Assembly (NCBI RefSeq): GCF_003710905.1
Contig: NZ_RHHV01000011.1
Location: 33,340 to 97,339, forward strand
Direction: 5' to 3'
Source of the DNA: Brevibacillus parabrevis
GTDB lineage: Bacteria; Bacillota; Bacilli; Brevibacillales; Brevibacillaceae
DNA: 64,000 nucleotides
This document shows, in pieces, positions 6,974-14,785 of this stretch. Both the position numbers and the translations under genes were made by a program. The notes beneath the pieces were generated by a model, which made no database searches, was not told the origin of the DNA, and saw only the letters and a list, made by a program, of their open reading frames with translations. Within the stretch, counting starts at the first letter, position 1; every line of letters starts with the position of its first letter.

Positions 6974-9049
6974 ATGTCAGTAGGAAGAAACGAACTGTGC
7001 CCGTGCGGGAGCGGAAAAAAATACAAGAAGTGCTGCGGAGTCGTTACACCGATTACCGAACTGCGCAGCCGTCATGAACAAAAATTGCAGAAAGAATATG
7101 CAGGCTGGGTCGAGCGTCTGAACCATTTCGTAGGTGGCAATGTCACCAGCGAGACCATTTCCGAAGCGCGCAGCCGTTTTGCAGCAGAAGTGGGCTTGAC
7201 CGAAGAAGAAGTCACGCGTCCAGAGTGGGCTGCGCATTTCTTCAACTGGTGTGTCCTGGATGTGAGAACAGGCGGAAGCACGCTGCTGGAGAACTACATC
7301 AAGCAGCACGGCCGCCGGATGGAGCCTGACCTCCGTCGTGCTTTTGCAGGCTTGCATCTGAACGTATACGAGATCACGGAAGTAGACCGCGATGTCATGA
7401 CGGTTCAACATCCGCTCACTTTGGAAAAGCATTACATTTTGCGTTCCAACAGCCTGAATGTCATGCCAGGCCAGATGATCGTCGGTCGCCTGTTGAACCT
7501 CGGCTTGCGCAACATGCTCTTTTCCGGCAGCATCATTTTGCAGCCGCATGTCAAAGAAAGCTTGCTGGAATGGCTGAATCAGCATCCGGAAGTGGAGCAT
7601 GCGGCAGAAGACGCGGGCAAAAGAGTGTATACGACGGAGCTGTACCGTTTCATCGTTCAGTTCGGCGGGACAGAAACAGGCAGCGAACAGCCAGCATCTG
7701 GTCAAGGCACCTTGCTGCGCCGCACGTATGTGTTGCCCAATCGCGATCAGCTTTCCAAAGCGATCGAGGCCAATCCAGCTTTCGAGCTGAAAAAGTCCGA
7801 TGGCGCCAAGGAAATCTGGGTATATGCGACACGCAAGGAAGAGCATCTGTTCCCGGCGCTGAAAGATGCGTTGCTTGAACTGTATGAAGTGCAGGCAGAG
7901 GCAATTTTGGAAGGCGACAAGCTGTATCTGGAAGGATACGCTTCGGAGCTGGAGGAAGTGGCGCAGCTGCTTTTGCTGCTCGCTTACGAAAAAGAGGAAG
8001 AGATTCGCGTCCTGACCTCGACTGGTTCCAGACTGTCCAAAGGAACCTTGTTCATTACGAGCCAGCCGACATTGCCGCCAAAAGTATTGCAATGGGCTGT
8101 GCAGACGTATTTTGCGGAAAAATGGCTGGTGAACCCGCAGGATGCGCTCGACGACCTGCCTCCTGTTTTGGTGGCGGCGTCAGACAGCAAAGAGCTTCAC
8201 GCCAAGCTGGAAAGCCTCCTGGTGCAAATGGAACAGGATCACAAAGTAGGACAAGGCATTGCCCGTTTCATTCGGATGGACATGCTCCGTCCGCGCCTGA
8301 GCCTGTCCAATGCCAGCCTGCACGTGAACAACCTGCTCAACCGACCATTGATCGAAGGCTTGCCAGAAAGTGTGTACACCGTGCATCCTGACCGACTCGC
8401 TGACATCAATCGCTTCGTGCAAGAGATGACAGAAGGCAAGTCGGAAGCTACGGTCAAAAAATATGATGAGGTTATGAACAACTTCCGCTCTTTTGTCAGA
8501 GGCGCGTTTGGCCCTGCGTTTACCTGGGAGCAGCTGCGCAAGGAGGAGCTTGCTTATTTCCTCGTTCATGACATTTTTACCCGTGCAGATGCTGCGACGA
8601 AAACGTTGGCAACAAACCTGCTGTCTGTTCTGACCGCATTCTTCAAGTGGCTGGACAAGCAAGGAGCCAGTGCCTTGTACGCGAACATGCAGTCTTTGCT
8701 GGCAGAGCTGAAAGAGACGCTGCCAGAAGCATACCGTTTGCGTGGCGTACTGGAAAGGGAAGCCAATCAGAACTTGTACGGCAACACTTCCGCTCCGAAA
8801 GAAGTAGCAGAGGAAACGCTGCTCTTGCTGGATACAGCCGCAAACGGCTGGGTTGCCAAACGTCCTGATGGTGAAAAAATCACGTTGGCTATCGCTGCTG
8901 ACGGAAAAGACGTGCTGGCGCCTGACTGGATGATTTCCGGCGTGTTTGGCAAAGGCGAGGATGGCAACTGGCGTCTGTACAGCACGCCTGAGCTGTATCC
9001 GCCAGCGATTGCCCATTTGCTGGGTGTGCCGACTGGCGTCTTGGTATAA
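6974..9049 (+). CDS. SEC-C zinc-motif protein with a SAM-like C-terminal region, 691 aa
   Basis: The N-terminus is a textbook SEC-C motif, ELCPCGSGKKYKKCCG (residues 7-22), with the CxC...CC zinc ligands. The middle (about 30-480) is a large alpha/beta region of unknown fold. Residues about 490-590, beginning SEATVKKYDEVMNNFRSFV and including LSVLTAFFKWLDKQG, look like the N-terminal core-binding (SAM-like) domain of tyrosine recombinases, but no catalytic domain follows. The start at 6974 is preferred because the motif normally sits at the N-terminus; an AAAGGAG lies 13 bases upstream, and ATG 6938 is a less likely alternative. The domain assignment of the C-terminal part is a reading of pattern only. 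Confidence 0.75.
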   Translation: MSVGRNELCPCGSGKKYKKCCGVVTPITELRSRHEQKLQKEYAGWVERLNHFVGGNVTSETISEARSRFAAEVGLTEEEVTRPEWAAHFFNWCVLDVRTGGSTLLENYIKQHGRRMEPDLRRAFAGLHLNVYEITEVDRDVMTVQHPLTLEKHYILRSNSLNVMPGQMIVGRLLNLGLRNMLFSGSIILQPHVKESLLEWLNQHPEVEHAAEDAGKRVYTTELYRFIVQFGGTETGSEQPASGQGTLLRRTYVLPNRDQLSKAIEANPAFELKKSDGAKEIWVYATRKEEHLFPALKDALLELYEVQAEAILEGDKLYLEGYASELEEVAQLLLLLAYEKEEEIRVLTSTGSRLSKGTLFITSQPTLPPKVLQWAVQTYFAEKWLVNPQDALDDLPPVLVAASDSKELHAKLESLLVQMEQDHKVGQGIARFIRMDMLRPRLSLSNASLHVNNLLNRPLIEGLPESVYTVHPDRLADINRFVQEMTEGKSEATVKKYDEVMNNFRSFVRGAFGPAFTWEQLRKEELAYFLVHDIFTRADAATKTLATNLLSVLTAFFKWLDKQGASALYANMQSLLAELKETLPEAYRLRGVLEREANQNLYGNTSAPKEVAEETLLLLDTAANGWVAKRPDGEKITLAIAADGKDVLAPDWMISGVFGKGEDGNWRLYSTPELYPPAIAHLLGVPTGVLV

Positions 9050-9055
9050 AAACAA

Positions 9056-9084
9056 AACCCGAGGAATCGCTCCTCGGGTTTTTT
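9056..9084. terminator. Terminator between convergent SEC-C and MFS genes
   Basis: AACCCGAGGA (9056-9065) and TCCTCGGGTT (9071-9080) with a T-run after it and an A-rich run before it; it can serve both strands. Confidence 0.85.
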
Positions 9085-9106
9085 CTTTTGACGCAAAAGC
9101 GTGCTT

Positions 9107-10324
9107 TTATTGCACCCACGATTGCAAGGTCTTGTCTTTCGGCAGCAAAAATCCGACCAGACCAATTAACGGGAGCACCGAGCAGAGGGTGATGACGAAG
9201 CCAAGGTCGAACATATCTGCCAAGTAGCCAAAAGCGAGAGCACCCATGCCGCCCATGCCGAAAGCCAAGCCAATAATCAAGCCGGACACGGTGCCGATTT
9301 TGCCTGGCAAAAGCTCCTGGGCATAAACAACGGTGACCGAAAAGCTGGACAGCATGATGAAGCCGCTTACGAGCAGCAGGGGAAAAGACCAGAAGCCGGA
9401 GACGTAAGGCGTCAGCAAGGTCAACGGCAACGCGCCGAGTGTCGAGAGAATCAGCAGATTGCGTTTTCCGAATCGATCCGACAGAGGTCCGCCAAAAAAG
9501 GTGCCGATGGCTCCGGCGAGCAGGAAGCCGAACACAACTAGCTGGGCGCTGGAATAATCCATATGTTTGACGTACATCAAGTAAAATTGATAAAAGCTCT
9601 GATAGCCCGCATTCATCCAGGAGCGGACGCTGACGATCAGGATGAGCAGCCACAAGGCGACGAGCCGCTGCTTTCGGTTCGTGTACGTCACGACCGCGGC
9701 AGCGGCTTTTTTCAGCCTTTGTTGACCGCGATACCACAGCGCCACGTAAAGCAGAACGCCGCTTGCCAAAACCGCCGGAAGCAAAAACCAGGCCGCTCCC
9801 GGCTGGCCGAGATTGGCGAAGACGAGAATCGTCATGAGCGGAGCAAGCGCTTGGCCTGCGTTTCCGCCGACCTGAAAAATCGATTGCCCCAAGCCGCGGC
9901 GCGGGCCGGATGCCTGATGCGCAAAACGGGACGCCTCCGGGTGAAAGACAGCGGAGCCGATACCGACACAGGCAACAGCGACGAGAACGAAGGAGTAGCT
10001 GCCTGCAAAAGCGAGAGCGAGCATCCCGAGCCCGGAGACGAGCAAGGCAAGCGGAGGCAGAAACGGCTGTGACTTGCGATCGGAGAAGTAACCGACAACA
10101 GGCTGCAAGACGGATGCAGTCAGGTTCATGACCAAAAGAATGAAGCCGACTTGTGTGAAGGTCAACGCCAGATTCTTTTCCACGATGGGAAGCAAGGCCG
10201 GAATGACCGCTTGCAAGCTGTCGTTCAGCAAATGAACGAGACTGATGGCAAACAGCATGCGATACACGGTAGGTGCTGCTGTTGTTGCCCCAGACGCTTG
10301 CAGCGGTGTCGATGTGGCACTCAT
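9107..10324 (-). CDS. MFS transporter, fosmidomycin-resistance (Fsr) type
   Basis: A 405-residue, 12-helix major-facilitator protein. The N-terminal part, LVHLLNDSLQAVIPALLPI with a following LVMNLTASVLQPVVGYFSDR loop, is characteristic of the Fsr branch, and GIGSAVFHPEASR in the fourth helix is the best single marker of this group. Proteins of this group export small drugs such as fosmidomycin by proton antiport. Confidence in the subfamily is good, in the substrate low. The gene stands alone, facing the SEC-C gene, with an inverted repeat in its upstream region (10375-10407). Confidence 0.82.
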   Translation of the reverse strand: MSATSTPLQASGATTAAPTVYRMLFAISLVHLLNDSLQAVIPALLPIVEKNLALTFTQVGFILLVMNLTASVLQPVVGYFSDRKSQPFLPPLALLVSGLGMLALAFAGSYSFVLVAVACVGIGSAVFHPEASRFAHQASGPRRGLGQSIFQVGGNAGQALAPLMTILVFANLGQPGAAWFLLPAVLASGVLLYVALWYRGQQRLKKAAAAVVTYTNRKQRLVALWLLILIVSVRSWMNAGYQSFYQFYLMYVKHMDYSSAQLVVFGFLLAGAIGTFFGGPLSDRFGKRNLLILSTLGALPLTLLTPYVSGFWSFPLLLVSGFIMLSSFSVTVVYAQELLPGKIGTVSGLIIGLAFGMGGMGALAFGYLADMFDLGFVITLCSVLPLIGLVGFLLPKDKTLQSWVQ

Positions 10325-10374
10325 GTCAGTTCATCTCCATTATTCAGAGTGGGAAAATCGTGCAGCTTCTTGTT

Positions 10375-10407
10375 CAGTGAGAAGTTGCCGTTGACTTTTT
10401 CTCACTG
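10375..10407. promoter_or_regulatory. Inverted repeat upstream of the Fsr-type pump
   Basis: CAGTGAGAA (10375-10383) and TTCTCACTG (10399-10407) are perfect 9-base arms with a 15-base spacer. It lies about 50 bases upstream of the pump start and 170 bases upstream of the PfkB gene, a place for a repressor site. No regulator gene is next to it. Confidence 0.4.
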
Positions 10408-10573
10408 TAGCACGGATGGGCTGGAGGCGTCATCACTGTCTGGATGGAATATGCCGACGAGATATACGCTTCGTCTTCCACGATGAAGTTTTGGGATCGG
10501 TAGGTAAATGCAAATGCGTTGTCGAAAAGATGAAGGACGAGACCATGAGCAAAAGGCTGGGAGGAGTGCCGAA

Positions 10574-11527
10574 GTGCTGAAAGGGATTACCGAATACTGG
10601 CTATGCGTGGGTGGAGCCAATGTGGACGTGCAAGGAGTCACTTCTGCCAGATTGCTGCCTGGAACGAGCAATCCGGGGCATGTTCAGCAAGTGGCAGGCG
10701 GAGTAGCTCGTAATGTGGCAGAAAATCTGGGATGGCTTGGGGAAGAAGTACAGCTTTTTGCTCTTGTGGGAGAGGATGCTGACGGGGAATGGCTGCGGCA
10801 AGTGACGGCCAAAAGCGGAGTATCGACCCACGGGATGTTGCGGATTGCTGGTAAATCGACTGGCAGGTATTTGGCGATTCGCGATCTCGACGGAGAGCTG
10901 TACACAGCAGTGGCAGACATGGAAGTCAACGAGGCGTGGACAGAGGAGCTTGTCCGTCAGGCTATGGAGCGCCTGCCGCAAGCTGCTGGCCTGTTTATGG
11001 ATGCAAACTTGCCCGTGCCGGTCATGCACGCCTTTTTGGAAGAGGCAAACAGGCTGGGAAAAATCGTTGCTGTCGATCCTGTCTCCGTGAAAAAGGCGGA
11101 AAAATGGCGGCCCTTTTTGCATGGGGTGCATGTGCTGATTGCGAGCATTGATGAGATAGAAATATTGTCCGGCCAATCGCTGCATTCCTTTAACGATGTG
11201 GAAGTATGCGCGAAACGATTGCTCGAACAAGGCGTGCGCCAGTTGATGATCAACTGCGGCGAAGCGGGCCTGTATTTGTGCCGGGAAGCCGAATCGATCT
11301 GGATCGCCGCTCCTCCTGCGCCGATTCGCGAAGCGGCATGCGACGCTTTTGCCGCGGGCATTCTTTTTGCGCAGCATCGGACGCCCCTGCTGCGGGAACA
11401 AGCGGCCTACGGAATGGCGCTTGCGGAAATGAGCCGCGACAAACATCGCCCTTACAATCTGGAACTGCTCATGCAGCGAAAACAGTCTTTTACTGGAAAA
11501 GAGATGCAAATTTTCGAGCGGGAATGA
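10574..11527 (+). CDS. PfkB-family kinase, pseudouridine-kinase-like
   Basis: A 317-residue ribokinase-family protein. The first strand VGGANVDVQG and the PGHVQQVAGGVARNVAENL segment match the pseudouridine kinase branch, which phosphorylates pseudouridine before its breakdown. The ATP-site block reads REAACDAFAAG: the catalytic aspartate (D257) is kept, but the usual GAG before it is AAC. No pseudouridine-5'-phosphate glycosidase gene is adjacent. Start GTG 10574 is chosen because GGGAGGAG lies 7 bases upstream; the longer ATG frame from 10508 lacks a ribosome site. Confidence 0.75.
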   Translation: MLKGITEYWLCVGGANVDVQGVTSARLLPGTSNPGHVQQVAGGVARNVAENLGWLGEEVQLFALVGEDADGEWLRQVTAKSGVSTHGMLRIAGKSTGRYLAIRDLDGELYTAVADMEVNEAWTEELVRQAMERLPQAAGLFMDANLPVPVMHAFLEEANRLGKIVAVDPVSVKKAEKWRPFLHGVHVLIASIDEIEILSGQSLHSFNDVEVCAKRLLEQGVRQLMINCGEAGLYLCREAESIWIAAPPAPIREAACDAFAAGILFAQHRTPLLREQAAYGMALAEMSRDKHRPYNLELLMQRKQSFTGKEMQIFERE

Positions 11528-11582
11528 GGGTACATAGAACGGCGTACACTAATTGGGTATTTTGTCCCAAGGAGGAGTGTAC

Positions 11583-11720
11583 ATGGAAAAGAAGTCCAAC
11601 GATGTGAACGGCAAGCAAGAAAGCCACGTGCGTCAAGGCGGCGATTCGCATCGCTCCAAGCAAAAGCAGCCGGATGGGCCAGTGCAAGGTTTTAGCCAGG
11701 CGCCAAAAGGTCTGCAATAA
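11583..11720 (+). CDS. Small hydrophilic protein, 45 aa
   Basis: ATG 11583 has AAGGAGGAG 6 bases upstream, and the frame stops at 11718-11720 just before a strong terminator. The product is rich in Lys, Gln, Ser, Gly and Asn with no hydrophobic core (start MEKKSNDVNGKQESH). Composition resembles small spore proteins of Bacillales, but no specific family is recognised. The tight fit between ribosome site and terminator supports a real gene. Confidence 0.6.
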   Translation: MEKKSNDVNGKQESHVRQGGDSHRSKQKQPDGPVQGFSQAPKGLQ

Positions 11721-11734
11721 ACAGCAAACCGATT

Positions 11735-11773
11735 GTGACCGCTTTGCCCAACGCAAGCGGTCACCTCTTTTTT
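11735..11773 (+). terminator. Terminator after the 45-aa gene
   Basis: GTGACCGCTT (11735-11744) and AAGCGGTCAC (11755-11764), then CTC and a T6 run. Confidence 0.85.
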
Positions 11774-11806
11774 CGGCAAAAAATGCCGGGACGTTTTTCA
11801 CAGAAA

Positions 11807-11843
11807 AAAACTCCTCTATCGACAAAAACGGTAGGGGAGTTTT
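11807..11843 (+). terminator. Second terminator ahead of the LCP gene
   Basis: A 12-base stem, AAAACTCCTCTA (11807-11818) with TAGGGGAGTTTT (11832-11843), has one G-U pair and ends in T4. It stands 34 bases after the first terminator and isolates the next gene. Confidence 0.65.
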
Positions 11844-12015
11844 GCGTGAAAGGAACATTTTTCTACAAATGCAGACAATCCTATGGTACAATACCTGAAT
11901 CAGATGATTACCAACAGAAGAAAATATTAGTTCATCTGGTTAAGTGGCACTGTTCCCAATTGTGCCTCCCTTTTCTTTTGTCAAAAAGCGTGCGCGAACA
12001 AGGAGATTGATACAT

Positions 12016-13488
12016 ATGCCAGAAACTGTTGCAAAAACACGCGCTTCTGCTCCGCGCAAGAAGAAGCAGCAGCCAACCCGTAGCCGGAAGCTGCGCAGAT
12101 TCCTGACGATCTTCGCCTTGACGGTTCTGTTGCTGGTCGGCGGTGTCGCTGGAGCAATTTATTGGAAAATTGAAGACACTCTGGACGAAGTAACGAGCCC
12201 TGTAGAAAATGGTTTTACCTCTGAAGTATCCAAAAATGTGGACCCGGTCTATCATTCTGACAAGCCGATGTCCTTCGTCTTGCTCGGCTCCGATTCACGG
12301 CCAGAGACAGGCTCGATGAACACGGACGTGATGATTGTCGCGGTAGCCAACCCGGAGACGAAAAAAGTAACGATGGTTTCCATCCCGCGCGATACGCGTG
12401 TGAAAATTCCGGGATATCGCGATTATCACAAAATCAACTCGGTTTACGCCAACGGCGAGGCTGAGCGCAGACAGGCCGAGCGAAACAAGCAGACGCCGAC
12501 AGAGGACGGAATTTCGCTCACGAAGAAAACATTGAACGAAATTTTGGGGATTCCCATCGAACATTACGTAGCGGTCGATTTTGATGGCTTCAAAGCTGTG
12601 ATCGACGAGCTGGGCGGTGTCGAGGTCAATGTCGACCGCAAGCTCGTTTACGACGATCCGACTGACGATACGCACATCAACCTCAATCCTGGACTGCAGA
12701 AGCTGAATGGCGAGCAGGCGCTTGGCTATGTGCGCCACCGCCACGACAATCGGGGAACCAAGTATTACTCCAGCGATTTCGACCGCAATCGACGCCAGCA
12801 GGAAGTGATTCGTGCCGTCGTTGACAAGGTAGGCTCCCTGGATGGATTGACCAAAGTTTTCAACATCATGGACGTAGGGAAAAAGCATATACATACGGAC
12901 CTGTCCAAAGAACAAATCAAGGGACTCGCGTACGACTTCAAAGGATTTAGCGCTTCGACGCTGACGACGCTGGACAACGGCGCTTATTGGCAAGGCGGCT
13001 ATACGTTCCTGGAAAAAGAGAAGCTCGATCTGATTCGCGATTCCTTGCAAGCGGAAATGGGCGTGTCCGGCAATGTAGTAGCAAAGCTGAACAACTCCCC
13101 GACATTGGGATCAGGGGAATCAACTGTGTCGGCATCGAGCAGCAACCGATCGACCAAAAAGAAAACGACGGAGTCGGCAGCTTCGGCCAAGCCGAAAGCA
13201 AGCGAAGAGACGAAAAAGTCGACGGAGCAGGAAGTCGCAGAGGGCGAGGAAAGCGTGACGGATGGAACGACTCCACCGCCAGATGTAGCGAATCCGGAAC
13301 AGCAGGGCCAGACGACTACACCTGAATCGCAGACGACAGTTCCGAATGGGACTGTCATCCAGCAGCCTCCTGCCGTTCCAGCAGGAAATAGCGGGACTAC
13401 GGCACCACCTCCCGATATCGTTTCTCCGCCTGCAACCGGACAGGACGGCGGAGCACCAGCATCGAACCCGACAACGACTCCATCATAG
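12016..13488 (+). CDS. LytR-CpsA-Psr (LCP) family protein
   Basis: A 490-residue envelope enzyme. A basic cytoplasmic tail (RKKKQQPTRSRKLRR) precedes one membrane helix (about 36-56). The LCP domain (about 90-310) shows the expected blocks: FVLLGSDSR, NTDVMIVAVANP, MVSIPRDTRVKIP, and ALGYVRHRHDN with the conserved arginines. LCP proteins transfer teichoic acids or other glycopolymers from lipid carrier to peptidoglycan on the outer face of the membrane. The last 130 residues are a disordered Pro, Thr, Ser and Gln-rich tail. Start ATG 12016 has AAGGAGA upstream. The gene is monocistronic. Confidence 0.92.
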   Translation: MPETVAKTRASAPRKKKQQPTRSRKLRRFLTIFALTVLLLVGGVAGAIYWKIEDTLDEVTSPVENGFTSEVSKNVDPVYHSDKPMSFVLLGSDSRPETGSMNTDVMIVAVANPETKKVTMVSIPRDTRVKIPGYRDYHKINSVYANGEAERRQAERNKQTPTEDGISLTKKTLNEILGIPIEHYVAVDFDGFKAVIDELGGVEVNVDRKLVYDDPTDDTHINLNPGLQKLNGEQALGYVRHRHDNRGTKYYSSDFDRNRRQQEVIRAVVDKVGSLDGLTKVFNIMDVGKKHIHTDLSKEQIKGLAYDFKGFSASTLTTLDNGAYWQGGYTFLEKEKLDLIRDSLQAEMGVSGNVVAKLNNSPTLGSGESTVSASSSNRSTKKKTTESAASAKPKASEETKKSTEQEVAEGEESVTDGTTPPPDVANPEQQGQTTTPESQTTVPNGTVIQQPPAVPAGNSGTTAPPPDIVSPPATGQDGGAPASNPTTTPS

Positions 13489-13497
13489 CAAGCAGGC

Positions 13498-13534
13498 AAA
13501 GCACCCGTTTCTTGAAAAAGAGCGGGTGCTTTTT
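13498..13534 (+). terminator. Terminator after the LCP gene
   Basis: AAAGCACCCG (13498-13507) and CGGGTGCTTT (13523-13532), followed by T. Confidence 0.85.
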
Positions 13535-13609
13535 AATGAGGCTGGCAAAACGTTGCCAAGCCTTTTCTGTTTTCAATAGAACTTTTTTTATAAAAAATGA
13601 AACGAAAGG

Positions 13610-13638
13610 TTTAGAAAACACCAAATTCGTGGTACAAT
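13610..13638 (+). promoter_or_regulatory. Probable SigA promoter of the 103-aa membrane protein
   Basis: TTTAGA (13610-13615) and TACAAT (13633-13638) with a 17-base spacer, 60 bases before the start codon. Confidence 0.5.
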
Positions 13639-13698
13639 AATAATGTGCTGATAAGACAGATTAATCAGAAAAATACTTACCTGACTGGAGGGATTTGG

Positions 13699-14010
13699 AT
13701 GACGATTTTCTTGGTGAACCTGTTTCTGGTGATTGCCTTTGTGTACCTGATCAGCCGCCAACAAAATGAAGAGCTTGTGTACGATGAAGATTTTTTCCTC
13801 CAGAACCCCTCAGCGCTGGAAGAATATCAGCAAATGCCGATCGATTTCCAACACGCCTTTTTCCGCAAGCATAAAGAGTGGATCAAGGAAAAATATATGC
13901 GCGGGGAAAGCTACATTTTAGGCTATTGCCCAAACAAAGAAGTAAGACGCGCCTGGCTCTCTGAATTTATGAATCAAAAAAATATGAACAATACACCGAC
14001 CCCTTCCTGA
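13699..14010 (+). CDS. Membrane-anchored hypothetical protein, 103 aa
   Basis: One N-terminal membrane helix (MTIFLVNLFLVIAFVYLI) anchors a cytoplasmic or external domain rich in aromatic and charged residues (blocks DFFLQNP and HAFFRKHKEWIKEKY). No family recognised. Start ATG 13699 has CTGGAGGG upstream. The last codons and the stop lie inside the terminator stem-loop. Confidence 0.65.
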   Translation: MTIFLVNLFLVIAFVYLISRQQNEELVYDEDFFLQNPSALEEYQQMPIDFQHAFFRKHKEWIKEKYMRGESYILGYCPNKEVRRAWLSEFMNQKNMNNTPTPS

Positions 14011-14025
14011 GCGAAGGGGTTTTTC
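13999..14025 (+). terminator. Terminator overlapping the end of the 103-aa gene
   Basis: ACCCCTTC (13999-14006) and GAAGGGGT (14013-14020), then T5. The left arm is coding sequence and the loop contains the stop codon TGA (14008-14010). Confidence 0.8.
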
Positions 14026-14096
14026 GCGCACCGGGCAATCGTGCTATACTTCTAGCTGGATAGGGAATAACGCATTTACAGGAGGAACCATTTACC

Positions 14097-14564
14097 GTGC
14101 TGCAATTATTGGTAGAAAAACTAAATCAACTGCTGTCTACACGAGGGATGATTACGGATGTCGTTTTGCGTTCGGATCGCTCCTTGCTGGAAGACGAAGA
14201 AATGCGCGAGGTCATGATCACCTTCGCAAGCTCTTTTGAAGAGGAACAGCCGACGGCAACGATTCATCTTTTTTTGCTGGAAGACGAGCAGAGCTGCGAA
14301 GTTGAGGTAGAGATTCAATATCCGGGCAAACTCCAGGAAAAACAGGTTCAGGACTTGTGGGAGCAGGCGAGAGGGCGGGTAGCAGAATGCTCGGTTACCG
14401 AGAAACGCCGCTATACCGAGCCAGGCAAGCTGGTGGAGGCATCTGTACAGGTGGACTACCACTTTGTCGTGCAGACGCCAGAGCGTGCAGAGCAAGAGGC
14501 CGCGCTGAACGAGACGCTGGAGCGGTTTGCAGCGGATTTGGGAGAGCTGGTCAAGCTGGGATAA
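14097..14564 (+). CDS. Hypothetical protein, 155 aa
   Basis: A soluble, acidic protein with predicted alternating strands (VMITFASSF, TATIHLFLLED, CEVEVEIQYPG) and a C-terminal helix pair. No family is recognised. The GTG start at 14097 has GGAGGAAC 8 bases upstream, better than any internal ATG. A candidate -10 (TATACT, 14045-14050) lies upstream without a clear -35. Confidence 0.6.
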   Translation: MLQLLVEKLNQLLSTRGMITDVVLRSDRSLLEDEEMREVMITFASSFEEEQPTATIHLFLLEDEQSCEVEVEIQYPGKLQEKQVQDLWEQARGRVAECSVTEKRRYTEPGKLVEASVQVDYHFVVQTPERAEQEAALNETLERFAADLGELVKLG

Positions 14565-14746
14565 GCCGGGACGAACAAAGCGAAGCACAGGCCGGGAGGG
14601 ACACCTCGCGGCTTTTTTGCTTCCCGGTCTAGAAAGAAAGGCAAGCGGTTTGCTGCAAAGGCGGCAGGCGCTCCCCATGTTTTGGTTGTTTTGCGGAAAC
14701 AGCGGGCAGGATTTGCGGGCAGAGATGCAGAATCGATTAAACAGAA

Positions 14747-14766
14747 AATGAATGAGCATTCATTCT
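14747..14766. promoter_or_regulatory. FadR-like operator upstream of fadH
   Basis: AATGAATG-AG-CATTCATT (14747-14764) is a perfect 18-base palindrome. Read as TGAATGA-N4-TCATTCT (14749-14766), it matches the box of B. subtilis FadR (YsiA), TGAATGANTANTCATTCA, at all but two defined positions. It ends 20 bases before the fadH start codon. FadR is the TetR-family repressor of fatty-acid degradation, released by long-chain acyl-CoA, so the target fits the gene. Confidence 0.7.
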
Positions 14767-14785
14767 TGTTTGAGGGGGTCCTATC

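Noticed and set aside
6977..8092. 371-codon minus-strand frame
   Set aside because: It is antisense to the SEC-C gene, whose N-terminal zinc motif is unmistakable.
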